Assembly (NCBI RefSeq): GCF_015694465.1 | Contig: NZ_JADQDO010000009.1 | Span: forward strand, 146,117 to 210,116 | DNA length: 64,000 nt | DNA from: Microvirga alba | GTDB lineage: Bacteria > Pseudomonadota > Alphaproteobacteria > Rhizobiales > Beijerinckiaceae | Direction of reading: 5' to 3' | In this document: one piece after another, positions 24,080 to 32,865 of the stretch | How positions within the stretch are numbered: the first letter of the stretch is position 1 | Layout of the letters: each line of letters opens with the position of its first letter | Program-made: the position numbers and the translations under genes | The notes under the pieces: model-generated | Told to the model about the DNA's origin: nothing | What the model saw: the letters and a program-made list of their open reading frames with translations, nothing else | The model's database searches: none

Positions 24080-24505
24080 TCAAGCGGGCCGTTTGTCCTT
24101 CAGAAGGTCGCGGATTTCCGACAGGAGCTTCACGTCTTCGGGAGTTTCCGGAGCCTTCTCGGCCTTGGCCGCTTCGGTCCGTTGCAGCTTGTTCAACGCT
24201 CTCACCACCAGGAAGAGAACCCAGGCGATGATGATGAAGTTGATGGCGATGGTGAAGAAGTTGCCCCAGGCGAGCACCGCCCCCTGTTTCTTTGCTTCGA
24301 CAAGCGATGTCGAAGTGACGTTGTGCGACAACGCCGTGAAGTAATTCGAGAAGTCGAGGCCGCCTGTGACCGCGCCGATAATCGGCATGAAGATGTCGCC
24401 GACGAGCGAGTCCACGATCCGTCCGAACGCCGCGCCGATGATGACGCCGATGGCAAGATCCACCACGTTGCCGCGCAAGGCGAATTTCTTGAACTCGTTC
24501 AACAT
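24080..24505 (-). CDS. mscL: Large-conductance mechanosensitive channel MscL
   Basis: A 141-residue MscL. The N-terminal helix and first membrane segment [41 protein letters not shown] is nearly canonical, followed by a periplasmic loop, a second helix ([23 protein letters not shown]), and a charged cytoplasmic C-terminal helix ([11 protein letters not shown]). A pentamer opens under membrane tension during hypo-osmotic shock. GAGGGA precedes ATG 24505; an upstream in-frame ATG is ignored. Confidence 0.97.
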   Translation of the reverse strand: MLNEFKKFALRGNVVDLAIGVIIGAAFGRIVDSLVGDIFMPIIGAVTGGLDFSNYFTALSHNVTSTSLVEAKKQGAVLAWGNFFTIAINFIIIAWVLFLVVRALNKLQRTEAAKAEKAPETPEDVKLLSEIRDLLKDKRPA

Positions 24506-24563
24506 GGTCGATCCCTCGTTCGTCAGCTCCACTAGGATTAAGCTGTCCGAACGAGGGATTTAG

Positions 24564-25094
24564 TCAAGCCTCCCGGCTGGCGAGAAGCCCCTGAAGGTCC
24601 AGGCGCTTTGTGAACATCTGGAGCGCGCCGTCGGGCGTCCGGGGCCATTCCTCCTTGGGGCGATCCCAATAGAGCTCGACGCCGTTCTTGTCGGGATCGC
24701 TGAGATAAAGAGCCTCGCTCACGCCGTGATCGCTCGCACCCTCAAGCGGGATACCCGCTTGCGCCAGCCGATAAAGCGCATCGGCCAGCGCCGCCCGCGT
24801 CGGGTAGAGAATGGCGGTATGGTAAAGCCCCGTCGTGCCGGGAGGCGGCGGCGAGCCGCCCAGGCTTTCCCAGGTGTTCAAGCCGATATGGTGGTGATAG
24901 CCCCCAGCCGAAATAAAGGCTGCCTGGGTGCCATAGCGTTGAATCAGCTCGAAGCCGAGGACGCCGCAATAGAAGGCGAGCGAACGGTTCAGATCGGCCA
25001 CTTTCAGATGCACGTGGCCGATGCGGGTGCCCGGATGGATGGGACGTGCCGCCGGAGTTCCGGCGGTATCCGATGATGTGATCGTTGCACTCAT
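24564..25094 (-). CDS. VOC-family protein, catechol-2,3-dioxygenase/glyoxalase-like
   Basis: A 176-residue vicinal-oxygen-chelate protein with the two beta-alpha-beta-beta-beta units of one module. Metal ligands fit a His in IGHVHLKVADL, a His in GGYHHHIGLNTW and a Glu in NGVELYWDRPKEEW, the His-His-Glu triad of extradiol dioxygenases of the CatE type. The true length of CatE is larger, so it may be a related uncharacterised hydroquinone or catechol dioxygenase. It follows a DoxX gene by 10 bases on the same strand and is divergent from a LysR regulator. Confidence 0.88.
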   Translation of the reverse strand: MSATITSSDTAGTPAARPIHPGTRIGHVHLKVADLNRSLAFYCGVLGFELIQRYGTQAAFISAGGYHHHIGLNTWESLGGSPPPPGTTGLYHTAILYPTRAALADALYRLAQAGIPLEGASDHGVSEALYLSDPDKNGVELYWDRPKEEWPRTPDGALQMFTKRLDLQGLLASREA

Positions 25095-25104
25095 GGTTCT
25101 TCCA

Positions 25105-25539
25105 TTACGCTGAGCGAGCCGAAAGCGAGCCCGAAGTCTTTGCCGAGCCGGTGCTGAGGGCATAGGCTCCGTCACCGAGAAGGGCCTGGACGACAAGAGC
25201 CGCAATCCAGAACGCCAAATATTCCCAGCCGCCATTCGGATTGTTGAAGAAGAAGCCGGCCGGGCCATGCACGGTAAAGATCGCCCCGAGGAGGATCGGG
25301 ATCAAGGCCAGAGCGGCCCAGCGGGTCAGGAAGCCGAGGATCAGAGCGACGCCGCCGGCGACCTCCGCGAGGATGGTCAGATAGGCGAGTGTCGGGGGAA
25401 GACCGAGGCTGCCGAAGAACTGCGCTGTGCCCGCAGGCGTGAAAACGAAGATCTTGAGGCCTGCATGGGCCAGGAAGAGAATGCCGAGCGTCACGCGGAG
25501 AACGAGGGCGGCATAAGGAGCGGTGCGGGTATCGATCAT
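25105..25539 (-). CDS. DoxX family membrane protein
   Basis: A 144-residue four-helix membrane protein of the DoxX/DoxD family (ALVLRVTLGILFLAHAGLKI, then FFGSLGLPPTLAYLTILAEVAGGVALILGFLTRWAAL). Some members form complexes involved in oxidant or quinone handling. A GGAG ribosome site lies before ATG 25539. First gene of a two-gene unit with the VOC protein; a LysR gene lies divergently 105 bases away, the usual arrangement for LysR targets. Confidence 0.9.
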   Translation of the reverse strand: MIDTRTAPYAALVLRVTLGILFLAHAGLKIFVFTPAGTAQFFGSLGLPPTLAYLTILAEVAGGVALILGFLTRWAALALIPILLGAIFTVHGPAGFFFNNPNGGWEYLAFWIAALVVQALLGDGAYALSTGSAKTSGSLSARSA

Positions 25540-25644
25540 GATGATCTCCAGGGGAAACGTAGTATCCCTTATGACTTCAAACCGCCAATGTGATAATCAT
25601 CGCCATGGAATATCAATTCACACCACGAGAGTGAGATAACCTCT

Positions 25645-26559
25645 ATGCTCGACCGCGTAACCAGCATGCAGGTCTTCGTGCGCGTTGCTGCGCTCGGCAG
25701 CTTTTCCGCCGCCGCGCGGGCGCTTCATCTCTCGCAGACGATGGTGACGAAGCATGTGGCAGCGCTTGAAAACCGCCTCGGCGTCAAGCTTCTGAACCGC
25801 TCGACGCGGAGCCTTGTTCTGACCGAGGGCGGGCGCGACTATTTGGCCGCCTGCGAGCGCATCCTCGCCGAGATCGAGGAGGCCGAAGCCTCCGCGAGCC
25901 TTGATCGCATCGAGCCGCGAGGAACGTTGCGGCTCAACGTGCCGCTTACCTTCGGGTTTCGCCAGATCGTACCGGCGCTTGCTGAATTCAGCGGCCAGTA
26001 TCCTGCTCTGACGGTGGATCTGGGCTTGGCCGACCGTTATGTGGACCTGATCGAGGAGGGGTGGGACCTCGCGATCCGGATTGGACGGCTGAAGGATTCA
26101 AGCCTCGTCGCCCGGCGCATCGCCCCTTGCCGCATCGCGGTCTGCGCCGCCCCATCCTACCTCAGGGCCCACGGCACGCCGAAGACTCTCGACGATCTCA
26201 GCGCGCACAATTGTCTCGGCTACACCCTCCCCAGCGCCGTGAACGCCGATCGCTGGCTGTTCGGCAAGGATGGGGACATGGCTGTTCCGGTCAAAGGCAA
26301 TCTGCGCGCCAATAACGGAGATGCCTTGCTCGCGGCGGCGCTCGCCGGACAGGGGTTGATCTATCAGCCGACCTTTTTGGTGGGCGATAGCCTGCGCGAT
26401 GGCAGCCTCGTCCGGGTCCTGGCCGATTATCCGGCACAGGAGCTTGGCGTTCACGCAGTCCTGCCCTCCGGCCGTCAGACTCCGGCCAAGGTGCGCGCCT
26501 TCAGCGAGTTCCTGGCCGCCCGCTTCGCGCCCGAGCCGGGCTGGGACCGGAATTTGTAA
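25645..26559 (+). CDS. LysR-family transcriptional regulator
   Basis: A 304-residue LTTR. The N-terminal winged helix-turn-helix is MQVFVRVAALGSFSAAARALHLSQTMVTKHVAALENRLGVKLLNRSTR, followed by the linker helix and an effector-binding domain starting GTLRLNVPLTFG. It resembles the DhcR/CrgA-like group that controls quinone or aldehyde detoxification. Divergent from the doxX-VOC pair; the 105-base gap contains TGATA (25591-25595) and TATCA (25611-25615), a possible but unconfirmed dyad. Confidence 0.92.
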   Translation: MLDRVTSMQVFVRVAALGSFSAAARALHLSQTMVTKHVAALENRLGVKLLNRSTRSLVLTEGGRDYLAACERILAEIEEAEASASLDRIEPRGTLRLNVPLTFGFRQIVPALAEFSGQYPALTVDLGLADRYVDLIEEGWDLAIRIGRLKDSSLVARRIAPCRIAVCAAPSYLRAHGTPKTLDDLSAHNCLGYTLPSAVNADRWLFGKDGDMAVPVKGNLRANNGDALLAAALAGQGLIYQPTFLVGDSLRDGSLVRVLADYPAQELGVHAVLPSGRQTPAKVRAFSEFLAARFAPEPGWDRNL

Positions 26560-26641
26560 GGGCCCTGGGGGTCAACCGGCAGTGGCATTCGCCACCGTGA
26601 CCAGCTAAATCTGTCGAGGGTTTTTCTCGCGAGGATCGCAC

Positions 26642-29600
26642 ATGGTCGCCAGTTGGGCGGTTATCCTATCGGCCCTGGTCTATCTCTGCCTGTTGTTCAT
26701 GGTCGCCCATTGGGGCGACAATGGCGGGCGGCGGATCATCCAGGGGCCTGCCCGCTCCACCATCGCTGCCTTGTCGCTCGCGGTCTATTGCACGTCCTGG
26801 ACGTTCTTTGGATCGGTGGGGCTTGCCAGCCGCTCCGGCCTGGACTTCCTCACCATCTATATCGGGCCCATCCTCGTCATCGGTCTCGGCCACACTCTCG
26901 TCACGCGCATCGTGCGGATCGCCAAGACACAGAACATCTCGTCCATCGCCGACTTCGTCGCCGCGCGCTACGGCAAGAGCGAACGCGTCGCAGCCATCGT
27001 CAGCCTGATCGCGCTCATCGGCTCCATTCCTTATATCGCGCTGCAATTGAAGGCGGTCTCGTCCTCGCTCGACGTGTTTCTCAGCGCGGCGAACGGCACG
27101 ACCCATCCCCAGATCCCGTTTTTCGGCGATCTGGCACTCGTCGTCGCACTCGTGCTTGCCGGTTTCGCTGTCGCGTTCGGCACGCGCCATACGGACGCGA
27201 CCGAGCATCAGGACGGATTGATGATGGCGATTTCGCTTGAATCCGTCGTGAAGCTGATCGCGTTTCTCTTCGTCGGCGGCTATGTCACCTTCGTCATGTT
27301 CGGCGGCTACGGCGCCATCGTCGAGCGCCTCAGCGCGAAGGGGATCGATCCGAGCCTCTTCGACCGGACCTCCGGTTTCGGCAGCTACATCACGCTCATT
27401 CTTCTCTCGAGCTGCGCGGCGCTACTTCTGCCGCGCCAGTTTCACATGACCGTGGTCGAAAACCGGGCCATCGAAGACGTGAAGCGGGCGGCATGGCTGT
27501 TCCCGCTCTACCTCGTGCTCATCAACATCTTCGTCATCCCCATCGCGCTCGGCGGCCTGGCAATCTTCCCCGAAGGCACGGTCGACCGCGACATGACCGT
27601 TCTCGCTCTGCCCCTGTTCGACCAGTCGGGGGTGGTTGCGGTCATCGCGTTTCTGGGCGGTTTCTCGGCGGCGACTGCCATGGTCATCGTCGATTCCGTC
27701 GCGGTCGCGGTGATGATCTCGAACCATCTGGTCATGCCGATCGTTCTGCGGCGGCGGGCTTTCGCAGGCGTCGATCTCGGCGGCTTCGTGCTTGGCGTGC
27801 GGCGCGCCTCGATCATGGTGGTGATCCTGCTCGCCTATGCCTATTACCGCGCCTCCGGCGAAGCGGCGCTTGCCGCCATCGGCCTGTTGTCGTTCGCCGC
27901 CATCGCCCAGGTCGCGCCGGCCTTTCTCGGCGGTCTCATCTGGTCGCGGGGCACGGCCTTCGGCGCCAGCGCGGCGCTCATTGTCGGATTTGTCACCTGG
28001 GCCTACACGCTGCTTCTCCCCAGTCTGGTCTGGGACGGCGTGTTCTGGTCGGATGTGGTAATCACCGGCCCGTTCGGGATTTCGGCGCTCAAACCGACGG
28101 CGCTATTCGGAGTCGATCTGCCGCAGCTCACCCACGGCGTCATTTGGAGCCTGACCCTCAACATCCTGACCTATGTCGGCTGCTCGCTCTGGAAACCGGT
28201 GACCGCGCTCGAGCGGGTCCAGGCCACGATCTTTGTCGGCGAGCCGGATCTCTCCGCGACCCCGAGTTTCCGCCTGTTCCGGGCGAGCGTGACCGTTGAC
28301 GAATTGCGCGCGACCGTCGCGCGCTATCTCGGCGAGGAACGCACGACCCGATCCTTTGAAGGCTTCGCCCATAGCCGCGGACAAGCGCTTGAGACCCGTG
28401 CGGAAGCGGATGTGCATCTGCTACGCTATGCCGAACACCTCCTCGCCTCCGCCATCGGCACCGCCTCGTCGCGACTGGCCCTGTCGCTGCTGCTGCGCCG
28501 CCGCACCGTCTCGACCAAGGCGGCGCTCAAGCTTCTCGACGATGCGTCGGCTGCCATCCAGCACAGCCGCGATCTGCTGCAGCATGCGATCAACTACGCC
28601 AAGCAGGGCATCACCGTGCTCGATCGCGACCTGAAATTGCTCGCATGGAATCAGGCCTTCGTCGATCTCTACGAACTCCCGCCCAACCTCGTCCGCGTCG
28701 GCATCGGCATGGATGCCATCTTCGCCTTCAACGCGGAGCGCGGCTCCTACGGACCGGGCGACACCAACCAGCTGATTGCCGCGCGCATCCATTCCTTCCT
28801 GCACGATCTCGAGCCGGTGCGCCTGAAGCTGCGGCCCTCCGGCAAGGTGATCGAGATCCGCTCGAACCAATTGCCCGATGGCGGCCTCGTCACCACTTAT
28901 ACGGACGTCACCGAGACAGTCGAGGCGGAGGAGGAGAGCCGGCGTGCCAACGAGACGCTGGAGCAGCGCGTCCGCGAGCGCACCGAGGAGCTGACCCGCC
29001 TCAACGAGGCGCTCACCAGCGCCAAGGCGGAAGCGGACGAAGCCAACATCTCCAAAACCCGCTTTCTCGCCGCCGCCAGCCACGACATTCTGCAACCGCT
29101 CAACGCCGCGCGCCTTTACGCCACGTCGTTGGTCGAGCGCGACCGGGAAGCAGGTGACTCGAGCCTGGCGGAAAATATCGACGCCGCCCTCGACGCGGTT
29201 GAGGAGATCCTCACCGCTCTGCTTGACATCTCCCGCCTGGATTCCGGCGCGATGAGACCGCAATGGTCGAGCTTCCGCATCGACGAATTGTTCCGCCAGC
29301 TTCAGCGCGAGTTCGATCCGATCGCCCGCAAGAAGGGGTTGCAGCTCACCTTCGTACCGTCCTCGCTCACCATTCGCTCGGATCGCCGCCTGCTGCGCCG
29401 CGTGCTCCAGAATCTCGTTTCCAACGCCATCAAATATACGAGTGCAGGACGGGTCATCGTTGGCGGGCGTCGCAAGGGGGCTCATCTCGCCATCGAGGTT
29501 TGGGACACCGGCCTGGGCATCCCTCCCTCCAAGCAAAGAATTGTGTTCCGGGAGTTCCAACGTCTCGATCAAGGCGCGAAGGCGGCGCGAGGTCTTGGTC

Positions 29601-30151
29601 TCGGCCTTTCCATCGTCGAGCGCATCGGCCGCGTTCTCGCGCATCCGGTGGCGTTGAAATCGGAAGCCGGGCGCGGGTCCGTGTTCCGCGTCGATGTGCC
29701 GGTGGTTGCAGCCCTCCCCGCCTCGACCCTCCCCACCGAACCGCCGCAACCGCCCGTGACCCTCCTGTCGGGATTGCGCGTGCTCGTGATCGACAACGAG
29801 CCCGCCATTCTGGAAGGCATGCGCCTACTACTGGCCAACTGGGGTTGCGAGGTCTGGACAGCGTCGGACCTCGACAGCGCGCTACAGACCCTCAAGGCGC
29901 ACAAGACACCGCCGGAGGCGATCATCGCGGACTATCATCTCGATGAGGGCGACGGTCTCGACCTCATCAAGAACCTGCGCTGGAAGACGCAGGTCGACAC
30001 CCCCGCCATGCTCGTGACCGCCGACCGCACGCCGACCGTGCGTGACGCGGCGACGGCGATGCATGTTCACATCCTCAACAAGCCGGTGAAGCCAGCGGCT
30101 TTGCGCGCATTGCTGACGCAATGGCGCGCGACGCGGGTGGCGGCGGAATAG
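26642..30151 (+). CDS. Hybrid sensor histidine kinase with N-terminal sodium/solute symporter domain (CrbS/NahK-like)
   Basis: A 1169-residue protein. Residues 1 to about 520 form an SSS (PutP-like) membrane domain of about 13 helices. A STAC-like linker (about 530-645) and a PAS_7 domain (about 650-765, GITVLDRDLKLLAWNQAFVDLY) follow. After a coiled coil comes the phospho-acceptor helix with His814 in AASHDILQPLNAARL, the HATPase domain (N-box NLVSNAIKYT near 925, then DTGLGI), and a C-terminal receiver with phospho-Asp1097 (IADYHLDEGDG). This is the architecture of CrbS/MxtR-type kinases that govern acetate and carbon use. GAGGATC precedes the ATG. No response-regulator gene is adjacent; see the LuxR-type regulator near 53.5 kb. 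Confidence 0.93.
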   Translation: MVASWAVILSALVYLCLLFMVAHWGDNGGRRIIQGPARSTIAALSLAVYCTSWTFFGSVGLASRSGLDFLTIYIGPILVIGLGHTLVTRIVRIAKTQNISSIADFVAARYGKSERVAAIVSLIALIGSIPYIALQLKAVSSSLDVFLSAANGTTHPQIPFFGDLALVVALVLAGFAVAFGTRHTDATEHQDGLMMAISLESVVKLIAFLFVGGYVTFVMFGGYGAIVERLSAKGIDPSLFDRTSGFGSYITLILLSSCAALLLPRQFHMTVVENRAIEDVKRAAWLFPLYLVLINIFVIPIALGGLAIFPEGTVDRDMTVLALPLFDQSGVVAVIAFLGGFSAATAMVIVDSVAVAVMISNHLVMPIVLRRRAFAGVDLGGFVLGVRRASIMVVILLAYAYYRASGEAALAAIGLLSFAAIAQVAPAFLGGLIWSRGTAFGASAALIVGFVTWAYTLLLPSLVWDGVFWSDVVITGPFGISALKPTALFGVDLPQLTHGVIWSLTLNILTYVGCSLWKPVTALERVQATIFVGEPDLSATPSFRLFRASVTVDELRATVARYLGEERTTRSFEGFAHSRGQALETRAEADVHLLRYAEHLLASAIGTASSRLALSLLLRRRTVSTKAALKLLDDASAAIQHSRDLLQHAINYAKQGITVLDRDLKLLAWNQAFVDLYELPPNLVRVGIGMDAIFAFNAERGSYGPGDTNQLIAARIHSFLHDLEPVRLKLRPSGKVIEIRSNQLPDGGLVTTYTDVTETVEAEEESRRANETLEQRVRERTEELTRLNEALTSAKAEADEANISKTRFLAAASHDILQPLNAARLYATSLVERDREAGDSSLAENIDAALDAVEEILTALLDISRLDSGAMRPQWSSFRIDELFRQLQREFDPIARKKGLQLTFVPSSLTIRSDRRLLRRVLQNLVSNAIKYTSAGRVIVGGRRKGAHLAIEVWDTGLGIPPSKQRIVFREFQRLDQGAKAARGLGLGLSIVERIGRVLAHPVALKSEAGRGSVFRVDVPVVAALPASTLPTEPPQPPVTLLSGLRVLVIDNEPAILEGMRLLLANWGCEVWTASDLDSALQTLKAHKTPPEAIIADYHLDEGDGLDLIKNLRWKTQVDTPAMLVTADRTPTVRDAATAMHVHILNKPVKPAALRALLTQWRATRVAAE

Positions 30152-30165
30152 GCCTCCACTGCGTC

Positions 30166-30963
30166 TCAAAATGCGACGCGGTGCAGCGGGATGCGAATAT
30201 CCAGTGTGTCGAGGATTTGCGCGAACGCCTCGTAGGGATAGCGCTCGTCCTCCGTCACATGCCCTTCGACACGCCCTGAGCCGGTCGTGACGTACGGTTC
30301 AAGCGCCGCGACCACAGTCGCCGCCGGATCGAGGAAGGTCACGTCCGGCGCCGCTTTCTCGAAAAAGTCGGACAGCCAAGGCAGATGCGTTGACGAAAGC
30401 GTCATCACGTCGATGTCGGGGAAAGCCGCACGTACTTTGTCGACGAACCGCGAGACTTTGCCCTGGGTGCCGGGCTTCTCATTGAGAAAGGCCGCGTTTT
30501 CGATCAGGGCGACCAGATCGGACGCATCGAAGGCATGAACACCGCCCTGCCCTTGCGCAGCCCGATCGATGAACGTACGAATTTCCGAGCTCTCGACCAT
30601 CGAGCGCACGCCCAGAACGGCGACCTGTTTCGACCGCGAACGCACAAGCGCATCCGCGACCGGGGGATAGACACCGAAGAGCGGCTTCCTCGCCATGTCC
30701 TTCAACACATCGAAGGCCACCACGGTCGGCGCGTTCGACGCCAGGACGACCGCGCACGGATCGAAGGTCTCCAGATACGCAACCGCCTTGCCGACGACGG
30801 CCACGAGATCGGCCTTGCTCTTCCCGCCATAAGGAAAGCTCGCGCGGTCCGCGAGGTAGAGAATGTCCTGCTCCGGATAGGTGTCATGCAGGAGCCTGAC
30901 CGCAGCATAGCTCCCCAGGCCGGCGTCGAAGACCGCGAGCGGCTTGTGAAGAGGCGGCGTCAC
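30166..30963 (-). CDS. Glutamate racemase-like protein lacking both catalytic cysteines
   Basis: A 265-residue Asp/Glu racemase-fold protein. The MurI landmarks are all recognisable but altered: DSGxGG is DAGLGS (13-18), ACNTA is ASNAP (75-79) with Ser76 in place of the first catalytic Cys, and GCTHYP is SSTHLP (190-195) with Ser191 in place of the second. YLADRASFPYGGKS matches the usual phosphate-loop region. I checked both codons on the DNA (TCG and TCA). It is therefore unlikely to be the cell's glutamate racemase; it may act on another substrate or be regulatory. GTG start three bases from the upstream stop shows coupling with the isomerase-like gene. Confidence 0.82.
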   Translation of the reverse strand: MTPPLHKPLAVFDAGLGSYAAVRLLHDTYPEQDILYLADRASFPYGGKSKADLVAVVGKAVAYLETFDPCAVVLASNAPTVVAFDVLKDMARKPLFGVYPPVADALVRSRSKQVAVLGVRSMVESSEIRTFIDRAAQGQGGVHAFDASDLVALIENAAFLNEKPGTQGKVSRFVDKVRAAFPDIDVMTLSSTHLPWLSDFFEKAAPDVTFLDPAATVVAALEPYVTTGSGRVEGHVTEDERYPYEAFAQILDTLDIRIPLHRVAF

Positions 30964-30965
30964 TT

Positions 30966-31595
30966 CTATCCCGCGACCGAAGGCCGATAGGGCGGCCGCC
31001 CGGTCCGTAGGGCATCGTCGAGCAGATCCAGCCGGTCCTGCCCCCAGAACACCTCGTCATCGAGCACATAGGCCGGCGAGCCGAAGACGTCGCCTGCCAC
31101 GGCGTTCTCCAGGTTGAGCGCATAGATCGCCTCGGTGACGCTGCCGGTGGCTAGGTCCATCAAAGACGAGGAATCGAGGCCCGCCGCCTCGGCCAGCTCC
31201 GCGAGAACGACGGGGTTGCCGACATCGCGTTCCTCCTCCCAGATGGCGGCAAAGATGCGGCGCAGGAAGGGGTCCGGGCTCTTGCCCGAGACCGTAATCG
31301 CGATGATGAAGCGGTCGGGCAGATTCACGTCGAAGGGCCAGTATTTCGGTTGAAGATTGAATGACAGCGCGCGCTTTTCGCGCCACCGCTGCAATTCGAC
31401 CATCCGATAGCGCTGCCGCACCGGATGGCGCTGGGCGAGCGGCAAACCGCCCGTTTCCGAGAAGACACGACCGAGGAAAACGGGCTTGTAATTCACCTCA
31501 ACCCCATGCCGGTGCGTGATGTCCATGAAGGGGGCATGCCCGAGATAGGCCCAAGGGCTCGTAAGCGAGAAATAGTAGTCGATGGTGCGGGGCAT
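30966..31595 (-). CDS. 2-hydroxychromene-2-carboxylate isomerase-family protein (kappa GST/DsbA fold)
   Basis: A 209-residue thioredoxin-fold protein with a helical insert. It starts MPRTIDYYFSLTSPWAYLGH, where the SLTSPWAY serine takes the place of the DsbA cysteine and binds glutathione in this family; FGSPAYVLDDEVFWGQDRLDLL closes the fold. Known members isomerise 2-hydroxychromene-2-carboxylate in naphthalene degradation, but most homologues sit outside such pathways. Third gene of a DinB-thioesterase-isomerase-racemase operon; no aromatic ring dioxygenase genes are nearby. Confidence 0.88.
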   Translation of the reverse strand: MPRTIDYYFSLTSPWAYLGHAPFMDITHRHGVEVNYKPVFLGRVFSETGGLPLAQRHPVRQRYRMVELQRWREKRALSFNLQPKYWPFDVNLPDRFIIAITVSGKSPDPFLRRIFAAIWEEERDVGNPVVLAELAEAAGLDSSSLMDLATGSVTEAIYALNLENAVAGDVFGSPAYVLDDEVFWGQDRLDLLDDALRTGRPPYRPSVAG

Positions 31596-31652
31596 GGAAT
31601 CAACTTCTCGGTTGTGACGGGCGATAGAAAGTTACCGCCTCACCGTGAACCA

Positions 31653-32201
31653 TCAAGCCGGTCTCTTCAACGTCTCTTCAGCCTTCAGGAACGCCTCGAC
31701 CTCAGGGGGCACTTCGGGCGCGGGGGCGTGCAAGCCGATTTCCTCGAACATGCGCTCGATGGTGACGAAGCTTTTCGCTTGCCGATCATAGAGCCCGGCC
31801 CGGACCAGCGCGACCGCATTGAGGATGGATGCGCCATCCTTGGTGTTCGAGACAAGCCGATGCTCGATCATGACCTGACCTTCGAGCCAGGTGAGAATCC
31901 GCGTTTCCAGCGTGAATGGCTGAAAGAGCCTCATTTCGCGCCGAAAACGGATCTGCCCCGCACCCACCACCGGCAGCCATCCGTGCTTCATGATGGGCCG
32001 CCACAACCCGGACCGGATCATCAGATCGGCACGCCCGAGATCCATCAACGTCCAGTAGCGCCCGTTATTCATGTGGAGCGAGGTGTCGAGATCGTGAGGC
32101 CAGACGCGAAACGACAGGCGCGACACCTCGTTGACCGGATCAAGTTTCGACCGGAAGAACGATGCGATGATCAGGTGGAGAACCCGCAGCCAAAGATTCA
32201 T
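31653..32201 (-). CDS. Acyl-CoA thioesterase-like hotdog protein (THEM6/4HBT type)
   Basis: A 182-residue hotdog-fold protein. The core is SFRVWPHDLDTSLHMNNGRYWTLMDLGRADLM, with the Asp and HMNNGRY motif shared by THEM6-like and YbgC-like thioesterases, then LFQPFTLETRILTWLEGQVMIEHR. It starts with a hydrophobic segment (LWLRVLHLIIASFF) that may tether it to the membrane. Its start codon overlaps the stop of the DinB gene by four bases. Confidence 0.85.
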   Translation of the reverse strand: MNLWLRVLHLIIASFFRSKLDPVNEVSRLSFRVWPHDLDTSLHMNNGRYWTLMDLGRADLMIRSGLWRPIMKHGWLPVVGAGQIRFRREMRLFQPFTLETRILTWLEGQVMIEHRLVSNTKDGASILNAVALVRAGLYDRQAKSFVTIERMFEEIGLHAPAPEVPPEVEAFLKAEETLKRPA

Positions 32202-32707
32202 GACATGCCAATGCCGCTTTCGCGCTGGAACAGGGCGAGGTCGAGCGGCGGCGCGTCAAGGTCAAAGCCCGTCAGCAGAGTATGCACCTGCCCGCGGTGA
32301 TGGGTCTGATGGTTGAAGACATGAAGCAGCGCCGATGCCAGCGGCTGCTCGACATCGGATGGCCCGGTGAGGGTGCGATAACGGACCCGGCCCGCAAGCT
32401 GGGCGTCCGGCAGGTTTTCGACGTAGGCGACGATCCGCGCGTCTTCCGCCTCACGCGCCGGACGGAGATCGGCGAGCGTCTCGCGGACAATCGCATCAAG
32501 CCGGGTCGGCGCGTCGCCCTCGCCGGTGAATCGCTTCATCCAGATGCGGTCGGCCGCGAGCAGGTGATTCAAGGTGCCGTGAACCGATTTGAAAAACGCG
32601 CCGCGATCCGCGCGATAGTCCGCGTCGGAAAGCTGCGCGGCGGCCTCGTAGAGACGATGATTGCACCAGGCGTTATAGCCCGCGAGCATGGCGAAGATGG
32701 GTTTCAT
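32198..32707 (-). CDS. DinB family protein
   Basis: A 169-residue four-helix DinB/YfiT-like protein. The putative metal site is formed by His in VHGTLNHLLAADRIWMKRF and by two His in HVFNHQTHHRGQVHTLL, the standard triad. Members act as thiol-dependent transferases or are of unknown function. ATG 32707 is used since homologues begin MKPxFxxLAxYNxWxN. First gene of the four-gene operon, lying downstream of the fatty-acid operon terminator. Confidence 0.9.
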   Translation of the reverse strand: MKPIFAMLAGYNAWCNHRLYEAAAQLSDADYRADRGAFFKSVHGTLNHLLAADRIWMKRFTGEGDAPTRLDAIVRETLADLRPAREAEDARIVAYVENLPDAQLAGRVRYRTLTGPSDVEQPLASALLHVFNHQTHHRGQVHTLLTGFDLDAPPLDLALFQRESGIGMS

Positions 32708-32786
32708 GGGAACTCCTGTCTCCTCTCCTGCAGTAACGAGGTGAACGTCCTGCGACCGGGGCAAAACTCATCGGACCGACAACATG

Positions 32787-32815
32787 TCAACTCGGGCGTG
32801 AAACGCCCGAGTTGA
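32787..32815. terminator. Terminator of the fatty-acid oxidation operon
   Basis: A perfect 13-bp stem, TCAACTCGGGCGT (32787-32799) and ACGCCCGAGTTGA (32803-32815), with a 3-base loop lies about 50 bases beyond the stop of the multifunctional enzyme gene and before the DinB gene. No T-run is evident, but the stem is very stable. Confidence 0.7.
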
Positions 32816-32831
32816 TCGTGCCAGTATTCCT

Positions 32832-32853
32832 TCCAACTCCCCCTCAAGGGGGG
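32832..32853. repeat. CTCCCCC/GGGGG palindromic repeat, intergenic copy
   Basis: The sequence TCCAACTCCCCCTCAAGGGG, continuing with G's to 32853, is a short palindrome. It shares TCCAACTCCCCC with a copy inside the DNA ligase gene (51457-51481) and resembles the ends of the element in the helicase gene (47674-47817). It belongs to a dispersed family. Confidence 0.5.
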
Positions 32854-32865
32854 AACGGCGAGGCC

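Noticed and set aside
30166..30963. Annotation as the functional MurI glutamate racemase
   Set aside because: Both catalytic cysteines are serine, so that name would mislead.
31653..32300. Plus-strand frame of 291 codons spanning 31425-32300
   Set aside because: It is antisense to a clear thioesterase and part of the DinB gene and has shadow-type composition.
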